A stretch of 64,000 bases of DNA. Origin: Cyanobacteria bacterium OH_PDB_230 (GTDB lineage Bacteria > Cyanobacteriota > Vampirovibrionia > Gastranaerophilales > Gastranaerophilaceae). The translations under genes were made by a program, and so were the position numbers. The notes beneath the pieces were generated by a model. It was given only the letters and a program-made list of their open reading frames with translations, searched no databases and was not told the origin of the DNA. The stretch is taken from the NCBI GenBank assembly GCA_023421795.1, contig JAEZSO010000002.1:186001-250000 (forward strand), read 5' to 3'. Below are positions 50,770 through 60,120 of this stretch, in pieces. Every line of letters begins with the position of its first letter. Position 1 is the first letter of the stretch.

Positions 50770-50867
50770 TAATACAAGCCCTCCAATGTTTTTTATTATA
50801 CAACTTTTAATCAAATCATATAGAAAAATCTGATTTTTTTCATTCAACATTGAGGCAGTTGATGAAA

Positions 50868-50896
50868 TTGTTTTTAAGAGAAAAGTTTGGTACAAT
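50868..50896 (+). promoter_or_regulatory. Promoter of the alcohol dehydrogenase gene
   Basis: TTGTTT (50868-50873), 17-bp spacer ending in TGG, then TACAAT (50891-50896): a good -35, ideal spacing and an extended -10. It is 22 bp before the ATG, with a perfect AGGAGG between. Confidence 0.65.
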
Positions 50897-50918
50897 AAAG
50901 CGTTATCAGGAGGTTCTC

Positions 50919-52073
50919 ATGAATAATTTTGATTTTTATTGCCCCACAAGGATTGTATTTGGCAAGGGTTCGATTTCAAGACTTTCGGACTTAATAAGTA
51001 ACGACAAAAAAATACTTTTAATATATGGTGGGGGCTCTATAAAGAGTAATGGGGTCTATGATCAGGTTATTTCTGCTCTTGCAGGAAAACAATTCGTGGA
51101 ATTTTCAGGTATTGAGCCTAATCCCCGATACGAAACCTGCATGAGAGCGGTCGAGCTTATAAAGCAAGAGAATATTGATTTTTTATTGGCAGTCGGTGGA
51201 GGTTCTGTTTTAGACGCTACCAAATTCATTGCTGCCGCGGCTAAGTTTGATGGTCAGGAGCCGTGGGACATATTGTCTAAATCAGCATTGGTAAAAGATG
51301 CATTACCTTTAGCCAGTGTGATTACTCTTCCCGCGACAGGTTCAGAGATGAACGGAAATTCAGTCATCTCAAGGGAGAGCACAAACGAGAAACTTGCGTT
51401 TGCCAGCGAAAAAGTATACCCGGTATTCTCGATAATAGACCCGGAAACCACTTATAGTTTGCCTCTGAGACAAACTATCAATGGCATAGTCGATACCTAC
51501 GTTCATGTTATGGAACAGTACTCGACGTTTGACGTAAACACCCCGCTTCAAGACCAATGGGCATTAGGACTTGTTAAAACGCTTATCCCGGAAGCTTTGA
51601 AGGTAATTGAATCACCAAACGATTACGAAGCCAGAGCTAATATATTTTGGTGTGCGACCTGCGGCCTTAACTATTGGATTGCTTTAGGCTGCGTTCAGGA
51701 CTGGTCAACCCATATGATAGGACACGAATTGACCGCCTTATACGGCTTAGACCACGGGCAGACTTTGGCAATCGTTCTGCCAAGATTGTGGGAAAGTCAA
51801 AAAGCTTCCAAAGTAAAAAAACTTGCAAAATTAGGCAGAGAAGTCTTCGGTTATAAAGGAGAAGATGAATTGGCAGCTGCTGAATTCACCATTTACGCTA
51901 CCGAAGAATTTTTCAAATCTATCGGCCAAAAAACAAGACTTGCTGACTACGGCATAGATTCTGAAGAAGCGGCGGAGAAAATAGCTCAAAGATTTAAAGA
52001 AAAAGGCATAATACTGGGTGAAACAGGTACCATAGATTATAATGTTGTATATGAAATAGTAAAAGCTTGTTAA
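50919..52073 (+). CDS. Iron-containing alcohol dehydrogenase (YqhD/BDH type)
   Basis: NAD(P)H-dependent reduction of aldehydes. 384 residues starting FDFYCPTRIVFGKGSI, the common start of the YqhD/butanol dehydrogenase group. The nucleotide site has LLIYGGGSIKSNG and AVGGGSVLDATKF; the iron ligands are in GIVDTYVHVMEQY (Asp and His), MIGHELTALYGLDHGQTLAI (two His). The ATPATGSEMNG-like TLPATGSEMNGNSVIS is also typical. The start is fixed by AGGAGG 4 nt upstream. It may serve fermentative redox balance or aldehyde detoxification. A 53-codon ORF follows 12 bp later. Confidence 0.94.
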   Translation: MNNFDFYCPTRIVFGKGSISRLSDLISNDKKILLIYGGGSIKSNGVYDQVISALAGKQFVEFSGIEPNPRYETCMRAVELIKQENIDFLLAVGGGSVLDATKFIAAAAKFDGQEPWDILSKSALVKDALPLASVITLPATGSEMNGNSVISRESTNEKLAFASEKVYPVFSIIDPETTYSLPLRQTINGIVDTYVHVMEQYSTFDVNTPLQDQWALGLVKTLIPEALKVIESPNDYEARANIFWCATCGLNYWIALGCVQDWSTHMIGHELTALYGLDHGQTLAIVLPRLWESQKASKVKKLAKLGREVFGYKGEDELAAAEFTIYATEEFFKSIGQKTRLADYGIDSEEAAEKIAQRFKEKGIILGETGTIDYNVVYEIVKAC

Positions 52074-52085
52074 CAGAGGGGCGCT

Positions 52086-52247
52086 TTGAGTAAAAGTAAA
52101 GTTGAAAAATATTTCAAGAAAAAAACGAAAATTGATATCAAAGAAATGGGTATAGATATAGATAAGAACGAATATAGGGAAATTGTTCAATCAAATTCTA
52201 ATATCCCGGAGAAGATGCATTCAAAAAATAATTTTAATTCCTATTAA
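52086..52247 (+). CDS. Small basic hypothetical protein downstream of alcohol dehydrogenase
   Basis: A 53-codon ORF starting with TTG 52086 and ending TAA 52245-52247, with AGAGGGG just upstream. The product starts MSKSKVEKYFKKKTKIDIKE and is basic, without hydrophobic segment. Evidence is limited to the ribosome binding site, the 12-bp gap after the dehydrogenase and the even codon use; it is not recognised. Confidence 0.45.
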   Translation: MSKSKVEKYFKKKTKIDIKEMGIDIDKNEYREIVQSNSNIPEKMHSKNNFNSY

Positions 52248-52349
52248 ATAGTGATATAGAATCATATTACCCTTACCAATTTGTTGTCTTGGGCGAAATA
52301 CATAATTCTTATTTAAGAAACAACTGTTGAAAATAGAAAACTGTTTTTA

Positions 52350-52375
52350 AAAATAGCCTGTTTGGGCTTTTTAAA
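52350..52375 (+). terminator. Weak terminator before the giant sensor gene
   Basis: A-rich arm, AGCC (52355-52358), six-base loop, GGCT (52365-52368) and TTTTT. The 4-bp core is extended by A-T pairs with one bulge. It probably ends the dehydrogenase transcript. Confidence 0.45.
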
Positions 52376-52433
52376 AATGATGCTTCCTTGTAAGCTGTCC
52401 AATACCAAAGGGATTAACTTTTAGGGTATTAAT

Positions 52434-55400
52434 ATGAGTTCTGAAGATAAGAATTTTGATTATTCGTTGCTAGATTTAGTAGATATAAATTTGCTGCAGG
52501 ATTTTCAGGATAACTTTTCAAGAATAACCGGCGTGTCGGCAATAATCATAGAGGATAAAGGACCTATAACAAATCCTAGCAATTTTCCTGACTTTTGCGG
52601 CAAATTAACCAGAACTGCTTCTGAAGGATTTTCTCGATGTACTAGTTGTGTTCAAGTTTTTGCTAAAGAGGCTTTTGAAAAATCGAAACCGGTTATTTTT
52701 GATTGCCATGTTGGACTGACTTCTTTTGTTGTACCTATTGTAGTAAATAACAAGCATTTAGCCAGTATTATTGGAGGTCAGGTTCGTACCCAAAAACCAG
52801 ACGAAACCAATATAATACAGACCGCAAAAGAAATAGGAATAGACGAGAATCAATATATAGAAGCCTTCAAAAAAGTAAAGGTAATGTCTAAAAAAAAGAT
52901 TGAATCTGCCATCAAAATGGTTACGGTTGCGGCAACCGCAATTTCTCAGATAGCTCAAAATAATTATGACTTGATGGAAAAAGACAAAAAATCGGGGTTG
53001 GTTAGTAAAGTCGCTGAAAAGATCAGAAGTTCACTTGATTTGGACGAAGTTTTCAATCTTATTTGCAGTGAGTTGGCGAGAGCTTTTAATGTGCAGAGAA
53101 CCTTTATTGTTAAATTCATACAAGAGGATAGTTTAACTGAATTCAGTGTTATGAAAGAATTTTTGTCGCGCCCTGATATTAGAGGTTTAGAAGATGATAA
53201 ATTTGACGTCCGTACTATTAATTATTGGGGCGAAGAATTATTAAAAAGAGGTCATCGGATTGTAGTTGATAATATTCAAGAATCTGATGTGCCCGACTAT
53301 TTTAAGGAAACATACTCCAGCATTGGTGAAAAAGCTACTGTGGGTATTGCAATTAGCCAAGGTGACGATGCCTGGGGATGGGTCGGTATTGCGGAATACG
53401 ACGATTATAGGCATTGGACAGAAGAAGAGATTAGTGCTTTGGAAACAATATCCAATCAGATTTATGTTTCCATAAAACAAGCTGAGTTATATTCTGATAT
53501 CAAAAAGTTTGCTGAAAGAGAGAATCTGACAAGAACGATAATAGAAACTATAAGAAGTTCATTGGATGTCGAAGAAACCAGAAAACGCGTCGTCAATATT
53601 GTGGGAAAGACTTTAAATACTGATAGATGTTATATTGCTGAGTTCGATAAAAATAAAGATCAGTTTTTGATTGTAGAAGACGAATATGTTTCTAACCCCA
53701 ATTTGAAAAGTGCAATCGGCAGAAATATTAACAACGATATTCCTAATTTTGCTTCTGCTTTAAGGGATAGAAAGACTATTCTGGTTAACAATAAAAAGAT
53801 TTTTGTTGATAATGTCGAATATCAATATAAAGAAGAAAAAAAGGTTATTGAAGAATTTAATGTATTCTCAGGGTTTGCGTTTCCGTTGTTCTATTATAAC
53901 GAACTACTAGGAATGATTGCAATTCAATATATACAGGACAAGAAATTCGTATCCAAAGATGAAATTGATTTTATTACCTTGATTGCTGATCAGGTTGCAG
54001 TGGCAATTCACCAGGCTAAGATATATAGAGCAACGTTTTTGAGCGCAGAAAAAGAAGCTTCTTTAAGAAAAATCATTTCTATCATCTCTTCCACGTTTGA
54101 TCTTGACCAAGTAAAATATCAGATAGTTAATCAAATAGGAAAAGTTTTACACGCAGACAGGGTCTTTTTTGGCGATTATAACCCTGACATTAAAAATTAT
54201 ACTTTCCCATCAAAAAGCGAATATCGATCCTCGAAAAATCTAAAACCTATTCAAGATATCGATTTTGTTTCCGTTCAAGGTTATGAAGTTAATATCAGAG
54301 ATATTCATCTTAGCGGAGCAGATATTATTTATGAAAATATCGATGAATATGCCAAAGAAAAATTTCCCGAAACCCCACAATTAGCTGAGGTTTTCAAAGA
54401 AAACGGCTTTGTTGCCGCAATGGGTACAAATGTAACTTATGGAGACCACTTGTTTGGCAATTTGGTTGTTTCTTTTAATCATCCTCAATTTTTCTCACAG
54501 GAAGACATTAATTTTATAAAAACTATTGCAAAACAAACCGGGCTGATAATGCAGCAGATAAAGTTATATGAGACCATAAAAAATCAAGCGGAAATAGAGC
54601 ATTTAAACAGGACAATTGTAGAAACAATAAGAAGTTCTCTGGATTTGGATGAGGTCTTTACTCTTGTCACAGACAAATTGGCTCATGTGTTTAATGCCCA
54701 GAAAACAATTATCGCCAAATTTGAAGAGCAAATGCCCGGTGCAAGCAGTATAAAAGTTATGAAAGAATATAAGTCATCCCCGGGTATACAAGATGTCATA
54801 GGTCCTTTGACAGACTCTGAAATCGATAATTATTGGAGACGAGTTATCATAAAAGAGAAAAAAAATGTAGTAATAGATGATTTAGAAAAAGCTGATGTCC
54901 CTGATTCTTTTAAAAATATGTATAAGAAAGCAGGACAAAAATCTGTTTTAGGCGTTGGAATAAGAGATGGAGAAGAAGTCTGGGGATGGGTTGGGCTTGG
55001 AGTGTACAATGAGCCCCGCCACTGGAGCGCTAAAGAGATAAATATTTTGGAGACTATATCTAGTCAAATTTATATAGCCATAAAACAAGCCGAATTATAT
55101 AACCAGTTAAAGCAAAAGACAAGAAATCAAAATGCAATATTAAATAATATGCCCTTTATGGCTTGGTTAAAAGATCTCAACGGCAAATTCCTGGCTGTAA
55201 ATGAAGCATTTGCCAAAATGTGCAATTCTACGGTAGACAATATCCTCGGGAAAACAGATTTTGATTTTTTCCCAAAAGATGCCGCGCAAGCTTATGTTGA
55301 TCAAGATGAAATCGTTATAAAGAACAAACATTCACTTGAATCCGAGGATATTATTTTGGGGCCTCAAGGCCCGGCATGGCATGAAACATTTAAAAGCCCG

Positions 55401-58400
55401 ATACTGGATGAAAAAGGGGAGGTAATAGGAAGCACCGGATTATCCAGAGAAATAACGGAAAGAAAAGCCGCACAAGAAGAGCTTCTTCGCAGGCAGGAGA
55501 TTATTATAAAAGCTAACCAAAGAGAAAGTCTTTTAAGACAAATACTGGAAACCATGAGAAGTTCTCTTAATCTTAATGTTATTAAAAGAAAAATTGTAGA
55601 AGAGGTAGGTAAAGCCCTGGGCGCCGATGTTTGTTTCATTATAAGCTATAATCCTGAAACGGAGTTCTTTTTTATTGACGAAAACTCGGAATATAGGTCT
55701 TCACTTGCTGAATTAAGCTTCGTAGGTATAGATTCCGATGTTTCGGGAACTAACTTTTTTGTGCAGGCGATTAAAAAGAAATTGGATGTAAAGTTTCCAA
55801 ATGTAGATCAATTTTTACAAGAACAGAATTTGGTCGGAAAACCTGAGGAAAGGTATTTAAAAGATCACAATGTAAAATCAGGTTACCTTTTTGCATGTGT
55901 TTATGCGAATGAGCTACAGGGATATATAGGTTTGTCTTATTCTAATAGTTATAGAACTTTGGACAATAATGAACTGGAGTTTCTCAAAATAATAGCATCT
56001 CAGGCAGGTACTGCTATTTATCAGGCCGGTCTGTTTGAGCAGTCAAGAGAACAAGCAGAAAGAGAGGCTCTATTAAGAGAAATCGTAGAATTGATTCGTA
56101 GTTCTTTAGACTCCGAAATCGTCAAACATGAGATTGTGCGCCAAATAGGCTTGTTTTTGCGGGCAGATAGAGTTGTCTTTGCCGATTACAATTTTGAAAA
56201 AGAGAATTACTTTGTCTTACCGGGAAATGAATACAGATTGTCTGAAAACGTCAAGACTTTCATAGGATATGACTTTAGCGCTACACCCGGATTTGTTGAA
56301 AATATAAAACGGTTGCATTTTGAAGGTAAAGATATTATTTTTAACGACTTGGATAAATATCTGGCAGAAAACAACCTTGTCGGAACTGACATAGAAAAAT
56401 TTTATAGAGACATGGGAATTATTTCCCTAATAGCTATCAATATTGACCATGGGGCTGCTTTCTACGGAAATCTTGTTGTAACTTTTGATAAAAAGACGCA
56501 GCAATCACAAAAAGATATCAGAATGCTTAAAACATTGGCAAATCAGGCAGGTATTGCGATTTATCAATCAAATTTGCACAAGAAGGAAAAACAAACCGCA
56601 AAGAGGGAGTTTCTGCTTAGAAAAAGTATTGAAACCATCAGAAGCTTTATCGATATTGATCAGGTCTTAACTACAATCTGTGATGAAATCGCAAAAATTT
56701 TCAATGTTCAGAGGGCAACTATTGTGCAGTTCCCTGACCCCGCAGATTGTACCAAATGGAAAGTGAGAAGAGAGTATAAAGCAAGAAAAGATGTTAAAGG
56801 CCTTGCGGATATTGCTTTTGATAAAAGAGCGGGCGATTACAACGGCAGGGTTGTTATGAAGGAAGGAAATCACCTTCTTATTGATGACATTGCAAAATCA
56901 GATACCCCTGATTATTATAAGAAAACGTATATGGAGATGGGCGTTAAATCAATATTAAGTGTTCCTATAAAAGCGGAAGAAGATAGATTTGGCTTGATTT
57001 TCCTTTGCTCAGTAGATGCTTATAGGCACTGGACTAAAGAGGAGGAGAGGTTATTAGATAGTATTGCTTCTCAGATCCACGTGGCAATAAAACAGGCAGA
57101 ATTATATGAGATGCAAAAACAAACGGCTGAACGTGAAACACTTTTAAGGATTATCACAGAAAAAATAAGAAGTTCTCTTGATATCGAGGAAACATTGCAA
57201 TTTATCTGTGAAGAAACTGCCAAACTGTTCAATGTCCAAAGAACAGGGATAGCCGAGTTCACTAATCCGTCTAATTTTGAAGAGTATAAAATAAGAAAGG
57301 AATATTTGGCTTCAGAAAGTATAAAAAGGCTTGTTATATCGGAGAAAACTTCTTTGCTTCCAGTGTTCTGGGCAAATAATGTTATCGCTTTGGATAAGGT
57401 TTTAGCAGTTGATAACATTGATGTATCCGATTTACCTGCTGCATTTAAAGATACCTACAAAGATATGGGAGTAAAATCTATTATCGGAGCAGGAATCAGA
57501 AAGGGCGACGATATTATAGGGACACTCGTTTTGTCCGAGTATCAAAGATATAGACACTGGAGCGAAGAAGAAAAAACACTTTTAAAGACTATTGCGGATC
57601 AGGTTTATATTGCAATCGACCAGGCAAAATTATTTGAAAAAGAGAAAAAGACAGCCCAAAGAGAAAAATTATTGAAAGACATAGTTGTTGCAATAAGAAG
57701 TTCTATCGATATAAACGAAGTTAAAAAGAAAATTGTTGAAGAACTTTGCAGGGTGATTAAAGCAGATAGATGTTTTTTCAGAAATTATAACAAAGTTGAC
57801 GATATGTTTTCTGCTCCGGAATTTGAGTATTTGTCTTCTGATACTATCAAGACTACGGACGGAGAGATTCCTGACCAACAAGCTTTAAGGTATGCTTATC
57901 ATGTAACTAAAAATGAGGAGGGCAGTCTTTTACCTATATTTTTTAATGAAAAAGAACTTAAAGGCACCCCATCCCAAAATTATTATGAATCGCTCGGGGT
58001 AAAGAGCGGGGTAATAATGCCGGCCAATTCCTCAGAAGAAGACGAACAATTAACATATCTTATTTTGCATTATACAAAAGAAGCTTCCAAGTTTTCCGAT
58101 GAAGATAAAAAAATGTTAGAAGCCATTTCAGGACAAATATCTATTGCGCTTGAACAAGCTAAGCTTTATAAAACCACTCAGCTAAATGCTGAAAGATCCA
58201 GATTGATTGGAAACATCGTTTCCAAAGTCATAAGCAGTTTTGATGTAGATGAAATGAAAGAAGTGGTAAAAGACATAGGAATGACAACCAAAGCAGACAA
58301 ATGTTTTTTTGTTGAAGTCGATGTCGATAAAAAACAAGTAATTCCGATTTCTGAAAAAGCTCAATATTTGGCTTCTTCGGATATTAAAAGTGTCAGAGGC

Positions 58401-59954
58401 ACAGAGCTTACAAAAGAAGATAACAGTTTGATGATAGAGATGTTTTTGCAATCAAAAAGCTTAATCGTAGTTGATTATAAAAATCTTAATAATATTCCCG
58501 GCAGGTATTTAGAAATGCTGGAGCGCTACAGAAGTTATTTCAGCATAAAAAGCGCAATAGGGATACCATTTTTCTATATGAATAAGCTGACTGCTGTTTT
58601 AGTTGTTGAATATATAAAAGAAAGAGTTCTCCCGGCTCCTGATGAGATAGATTTCTTGAGGCTTTTAGGCAATCAGGTCGGCATGGTTTATAAACAGATT
58701 ATGCTTTATCAGGATGCCAAAAAGACCGCAGAGATTGAAAAATTCAATAGAAGTATCTTGGAAATTTTAAGAACAACTCTTGATAAAAGAACTATCAAAC
58801 ACTTGTTTGTTAAAAATATAGGAAAATATTTCAAGGCGGATAGGGTTTTCCTTTCTGAATACGATCCAAAAAATAAAAAGTTTTTGCCTGTTGACTTCGA
58901 CGCCGAATATCTCTCAAGTCCGAGTCAAAAAAGCTTTGTAGGGTTTGATTGGTCAGATCCTACTATAGGAGAATATGTTCAACCGTTGATTGAAAAAAGA
59001 GAATTAAATATTGATTGTTGGGAAGATTATAAGTCGCAGAAACACAAAAGCCAGGCATTTATAGATCTTTTTGAAGATTCGGATGTAAAATCAAGCTATA
59101 ATCTTCCGGTGATGTATCAAGACAGGTTGATGGGCTATTTCTCTATTGAGTTTACTGGAGATGAATGCAAAAGGTTGTCGCAAGACGATATCAACAGAAT
59201 AAGAAACATTTGCTCTCAAGCAGGAGTTTCGTTATACCAGGCAGAGCTGTTCGAGAAATATCAAGAATCAGATAAATCCAAGAAGGATTTTATTTCAAAT
59301 ATTTCAAATGAATTCAAACAGCCTTTGGATAATATAATCGAGTATACGGATGCGCTTATAGACGAAAAGTTAGACAAAAACAAGGAAATTGAATATTTAA
59401 ACAATATTAACGAAAACAGCAAACACCTGCTACAGCTGCGTGATGACATAATAAGCATTTCAAAACTAGAATCAGATAATTTTAAGCTTGATTTTCAGTT
59501 TGTAGATTCATCAAACCTTATTTTAAGTGCAATCAATAATCTTGATAAAAATATCCAAAACAAAAACATTCAAATTAAAACTTCTTTGGCAAACTCTAAC
59601 GTGAAAGCCGACAAAGAAAAACTTTACCAAATTGTGTATGGACTTTTATATAATGCGATAAGTCTTATTCCAAAAGAGTCTTTGTTGCTTGTACAATCAA
59701 GCCTTAATCGCTCAACATTGATTGTTGCTATAGAAATAAGAGGGGCTGGCATGGATTCGGTTCTTCAAAACAAAATATTTGAAACATTTAAGCGTTTGGA
59801 TGCTTCTTATGTAGGCGGTAGAAAATCCATAGGCCTTGGGCTCTTTTTGGTGATGAAGCTCAGCGAGCTGCAAGGATGTGCTATTCAAGTTGATTCTACA
59901 GAAGACAATGGTACAAGAATATGGTTTGAATTAAATAATGCAGTGCCTGGATAA
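52434..59954 (+). CDS. Giant PocR / 11 x GAF / PAS sensor with degenerate histidine-kinase module
   Basis: 2506 residues, soluble. Residues 1-190: PocR ligand-binding domain (FCGKLTR, SRCTSC, FDCHVGL). Then eleven GAF-like modules beginning with an I-R-S-S-L-D-like helix near residues 197, 373, 551, 732, 1041, 1221, 1402, 1578, 1754, 1934 and 2112, spaced about 178 residues. A PAS domain (LNNMPFMAWLKDLNGKFL) lies near 900-1015. The kinase module (2280-2506) is damaged: the H-box reads SNEFKQPL with Asn2292 where His is expected, G1 reads IRGAGMD instead of DxGxG, and G2 SIGLGL. The N-box asparagine is kept. It probably acts as a regulatory sensor, not an autokinase. Its start has AGGG 7 nt upstream. 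Confidence 0.88.
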   Translation: MSSEDKNFDYSLLDLVDINLLQDFQDNFSRITGVSAIIIEDKGPITNPSNFPDFCGKLTRTASEGFSRCTSCVQVFAKEAFEKSKPVIFDCHVGLTSFVVPIVVNNKHLASIIGGQVRTQKPDETNIIQTAKEIGIDENQYIEAFKKVKVMSKKKIESAIKMVTVAATAISQIAQNNYDLMEKDKKSGLVSKVAEKIRSSLDLDEVFNLICSELARAFNVQRTFIVKFIQEDSLTEFSVMKEFLSRPDIRGLEDDKFDVRTINYWGEELLKRGHRIVVDNIQESDVPDYFKETYSSIGEKATVGIAISQGDDAWGWVGIAEYDDYRHWTEEEISALETISNQIYVSIKQAELYSDIKKFAERENLTRTIIETIRSSLDVEETRKRVVNIVGKTLNTDRCYIAEFDKNKDQFLIVEDEYVSNPNLKSAIGRNINNDIPNFASALRDRKTILVNNKKIFVDNVEYQYKEEKKVIEEFNVFSGFAFPLFYYNELLGMIAIQYIQDKKFVSKDEIDFITLIADQVAVAIHQAKIYRATFLSAEKEASLRKIISIISSTFDLDQVKYQIVNQIGKVLHADRVFFGDYNPDIKNYTFPSKSEYRSSKNLKPIQDIDFVSVQGYEVNIRDIHLSGADIIYENIDEYAKEKFPETPQLAEVFKENGFVAAMGTNVTYGDHLFGNLVVSFNHPQFFSQEDINFIKTIAKQTGLIMQQIKLYETIKNQAEIEHLNRTIVETIRSSLDLDEVFTLVTDKLAHVFNAQKTIIAKFEEQMPGASSIKVMKEYKSSPGIQDVIGPLTDSEIDNYWRRVIIKEKKNVVIDDLEKADVPDSFKNMYKKAGQKSVLGVGIRDGEEVWGWVGLGVYNEPRHWSAKEINILETISSQIYIAIKQAELYNQLKQKTRNQNAILNNMPFMAWLKDLNGKFLAVNEAFAKMCNSTVDNILGKTDFDFFPKDAAQAYVDQDEIVIKNKHSLESEDIILGPQGPAWHETFKSPILDEKGEVIGSTGLSREITERKAAQEELLRRQEIIIKANQRESLLRQILETMRSSLNLNVIKRKIVEEVGKALGADVCFIISYNPETEFFFIDENSEYRSSLAELSFVGIDSDVSGTNFFVQAIKKKLDVKFPNVDQFLQEQNLVGKPEERYLKDHNVKSGYLFACVYANELQGYIGLSYSNSYRTLDNNELEFLKIIASQAGTAIYQAGLFEQSREQAEREALLREIVELIRSSLDSEIVKHEIVRQIGLFLRADRVVFADYNFEKENYFVLPGNEYRLSENVKTFIGYDFSATPGFVENIKRLHFEGKDIIFNDLDKYLAENNLVGTDIEKFYRDMGIISLIAINIDHGAAFYGNLVVTFDKKTQQSQKDIRMLKTLANQAGIAIYQSNLHKKEKQTAKREFLLRKSIETIRSFIDIDQVLTTICDEIAKIFNVQRATIVQFPDPADCTKWKVRREYKARKDVKGLADIAFDKRAGDYNGRVVMKEGNHLLIDDIAKSDTPDYYKKTYMEMGVKSILSVPIKAEEDRFGLIFLCSVDAYRHWTKEEERLLDSIASQIHVAIKQAELYEMQKQTAERETLLRIITEKIRSSLDIEETLQFICEETAKLFNVQRTGIAEFTNPSNFEEYKIRKEYLASESIKRLVISEKTSLLPVFWANNVIALDKVLAVDNIDVSDLPAAFKDTYKDMGVKSIIGAGIRKGDDIIGTLVLSEYQRYRHWSEEEKTLLKTIADQVYIAIDQAKLFEKEKKTAQREKLLKDIVVAIRSSIDINEVKKKIVEELCRVIKADRCFFRNYNKVDDMFSAPEFEYLSSDTIKTTDGEIPDQQALRYAYHVTKNEEGSLLPIFFNEKELKGTPSQNYYESLGVKSGVIMPANSSEEDEQLTYLILHYTKEASKFSDEDKKMLEAISGQISIALEQAKLYKTTQLNAERSRLIGNIVSKVISSFDVDEMKEVVKDIGMTTKADKCFFVEVDVDKKQVIPISEKAQYLASSDIKSVRGTELTKEDNSLMIEMFLQSKSLIVVDYKNLNNIPGRYLEMLERYRSYFSIKSAIGIPFFYMNKLTAVLVVEYIKERVLPAPDEIDFLRLLGNQVGMVYKQIMLYQDAKKTAEIEKFNRSILEILRTTLDKRTIKHLFVKNIGKYFKADRVFLSEYDPKNKKFLPVDFDAEYLSSPSQKSFVGFDWSDPTIGEYVQPLIEKRELNIDCWEDYKSQKHKSQAFIDLFEDSDVKSSYNLPVMYQDRLMGYFSIEFTGDECKRLSQDDINRIRNICSQAGVSLYQAELFEKYQESDKSKKDFISNISNEFKQPLDNIIEYTDALIDEKLDKNKEIEYLNNINENSKHLLQLRDDIISISKLESDNFKLDFQFVDSSNLILSAINNLDKNIQNKNIQIKTSLANSNVKADKEKLYQIVYGLLYNAISLIPKESLLLVQSSLNRSTLIVAIEIRGAGMDSVLQNKIFETFKRLDASYVGGRKSIGLGLFLVMKLSELQGCAIQVDSTEDNGTRIWFELNNAVPG

Positions 59955-60120
59955 AAATAAATAGAGATTTGAAGTTATCTCGTGAATGTCCGTGCAAAAA
60001 ATAACGATTTCGTATATTTTGTGTTAATATTTGGATAAAATTATTGCTATTTTAGGTAAAATGTATTATCTTAGGAGTAATTTATTTTATCTAGTAGTGA
60101 GTAAGATTATACATTATTAA

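Noticed and set aside
51831..52190. 119-codon minus-strand ORF at the end of the alcohol dehydrogenase gene
   Set aside because: Phe/Tyr-rich antisense frame without ribosome binding site; the plus-strand dehydrogenase end and small ORF explain the region better.
52434..59954. Idea that the giant sensor gene is an assembly artefact from repeated GAF modules
   Set aside because: Modules differ strongly in sequence from each other, the frame is open throughout, and no long identical DNA repeats are visible; a collapsed or falsely joined repeat would show near-identical units.
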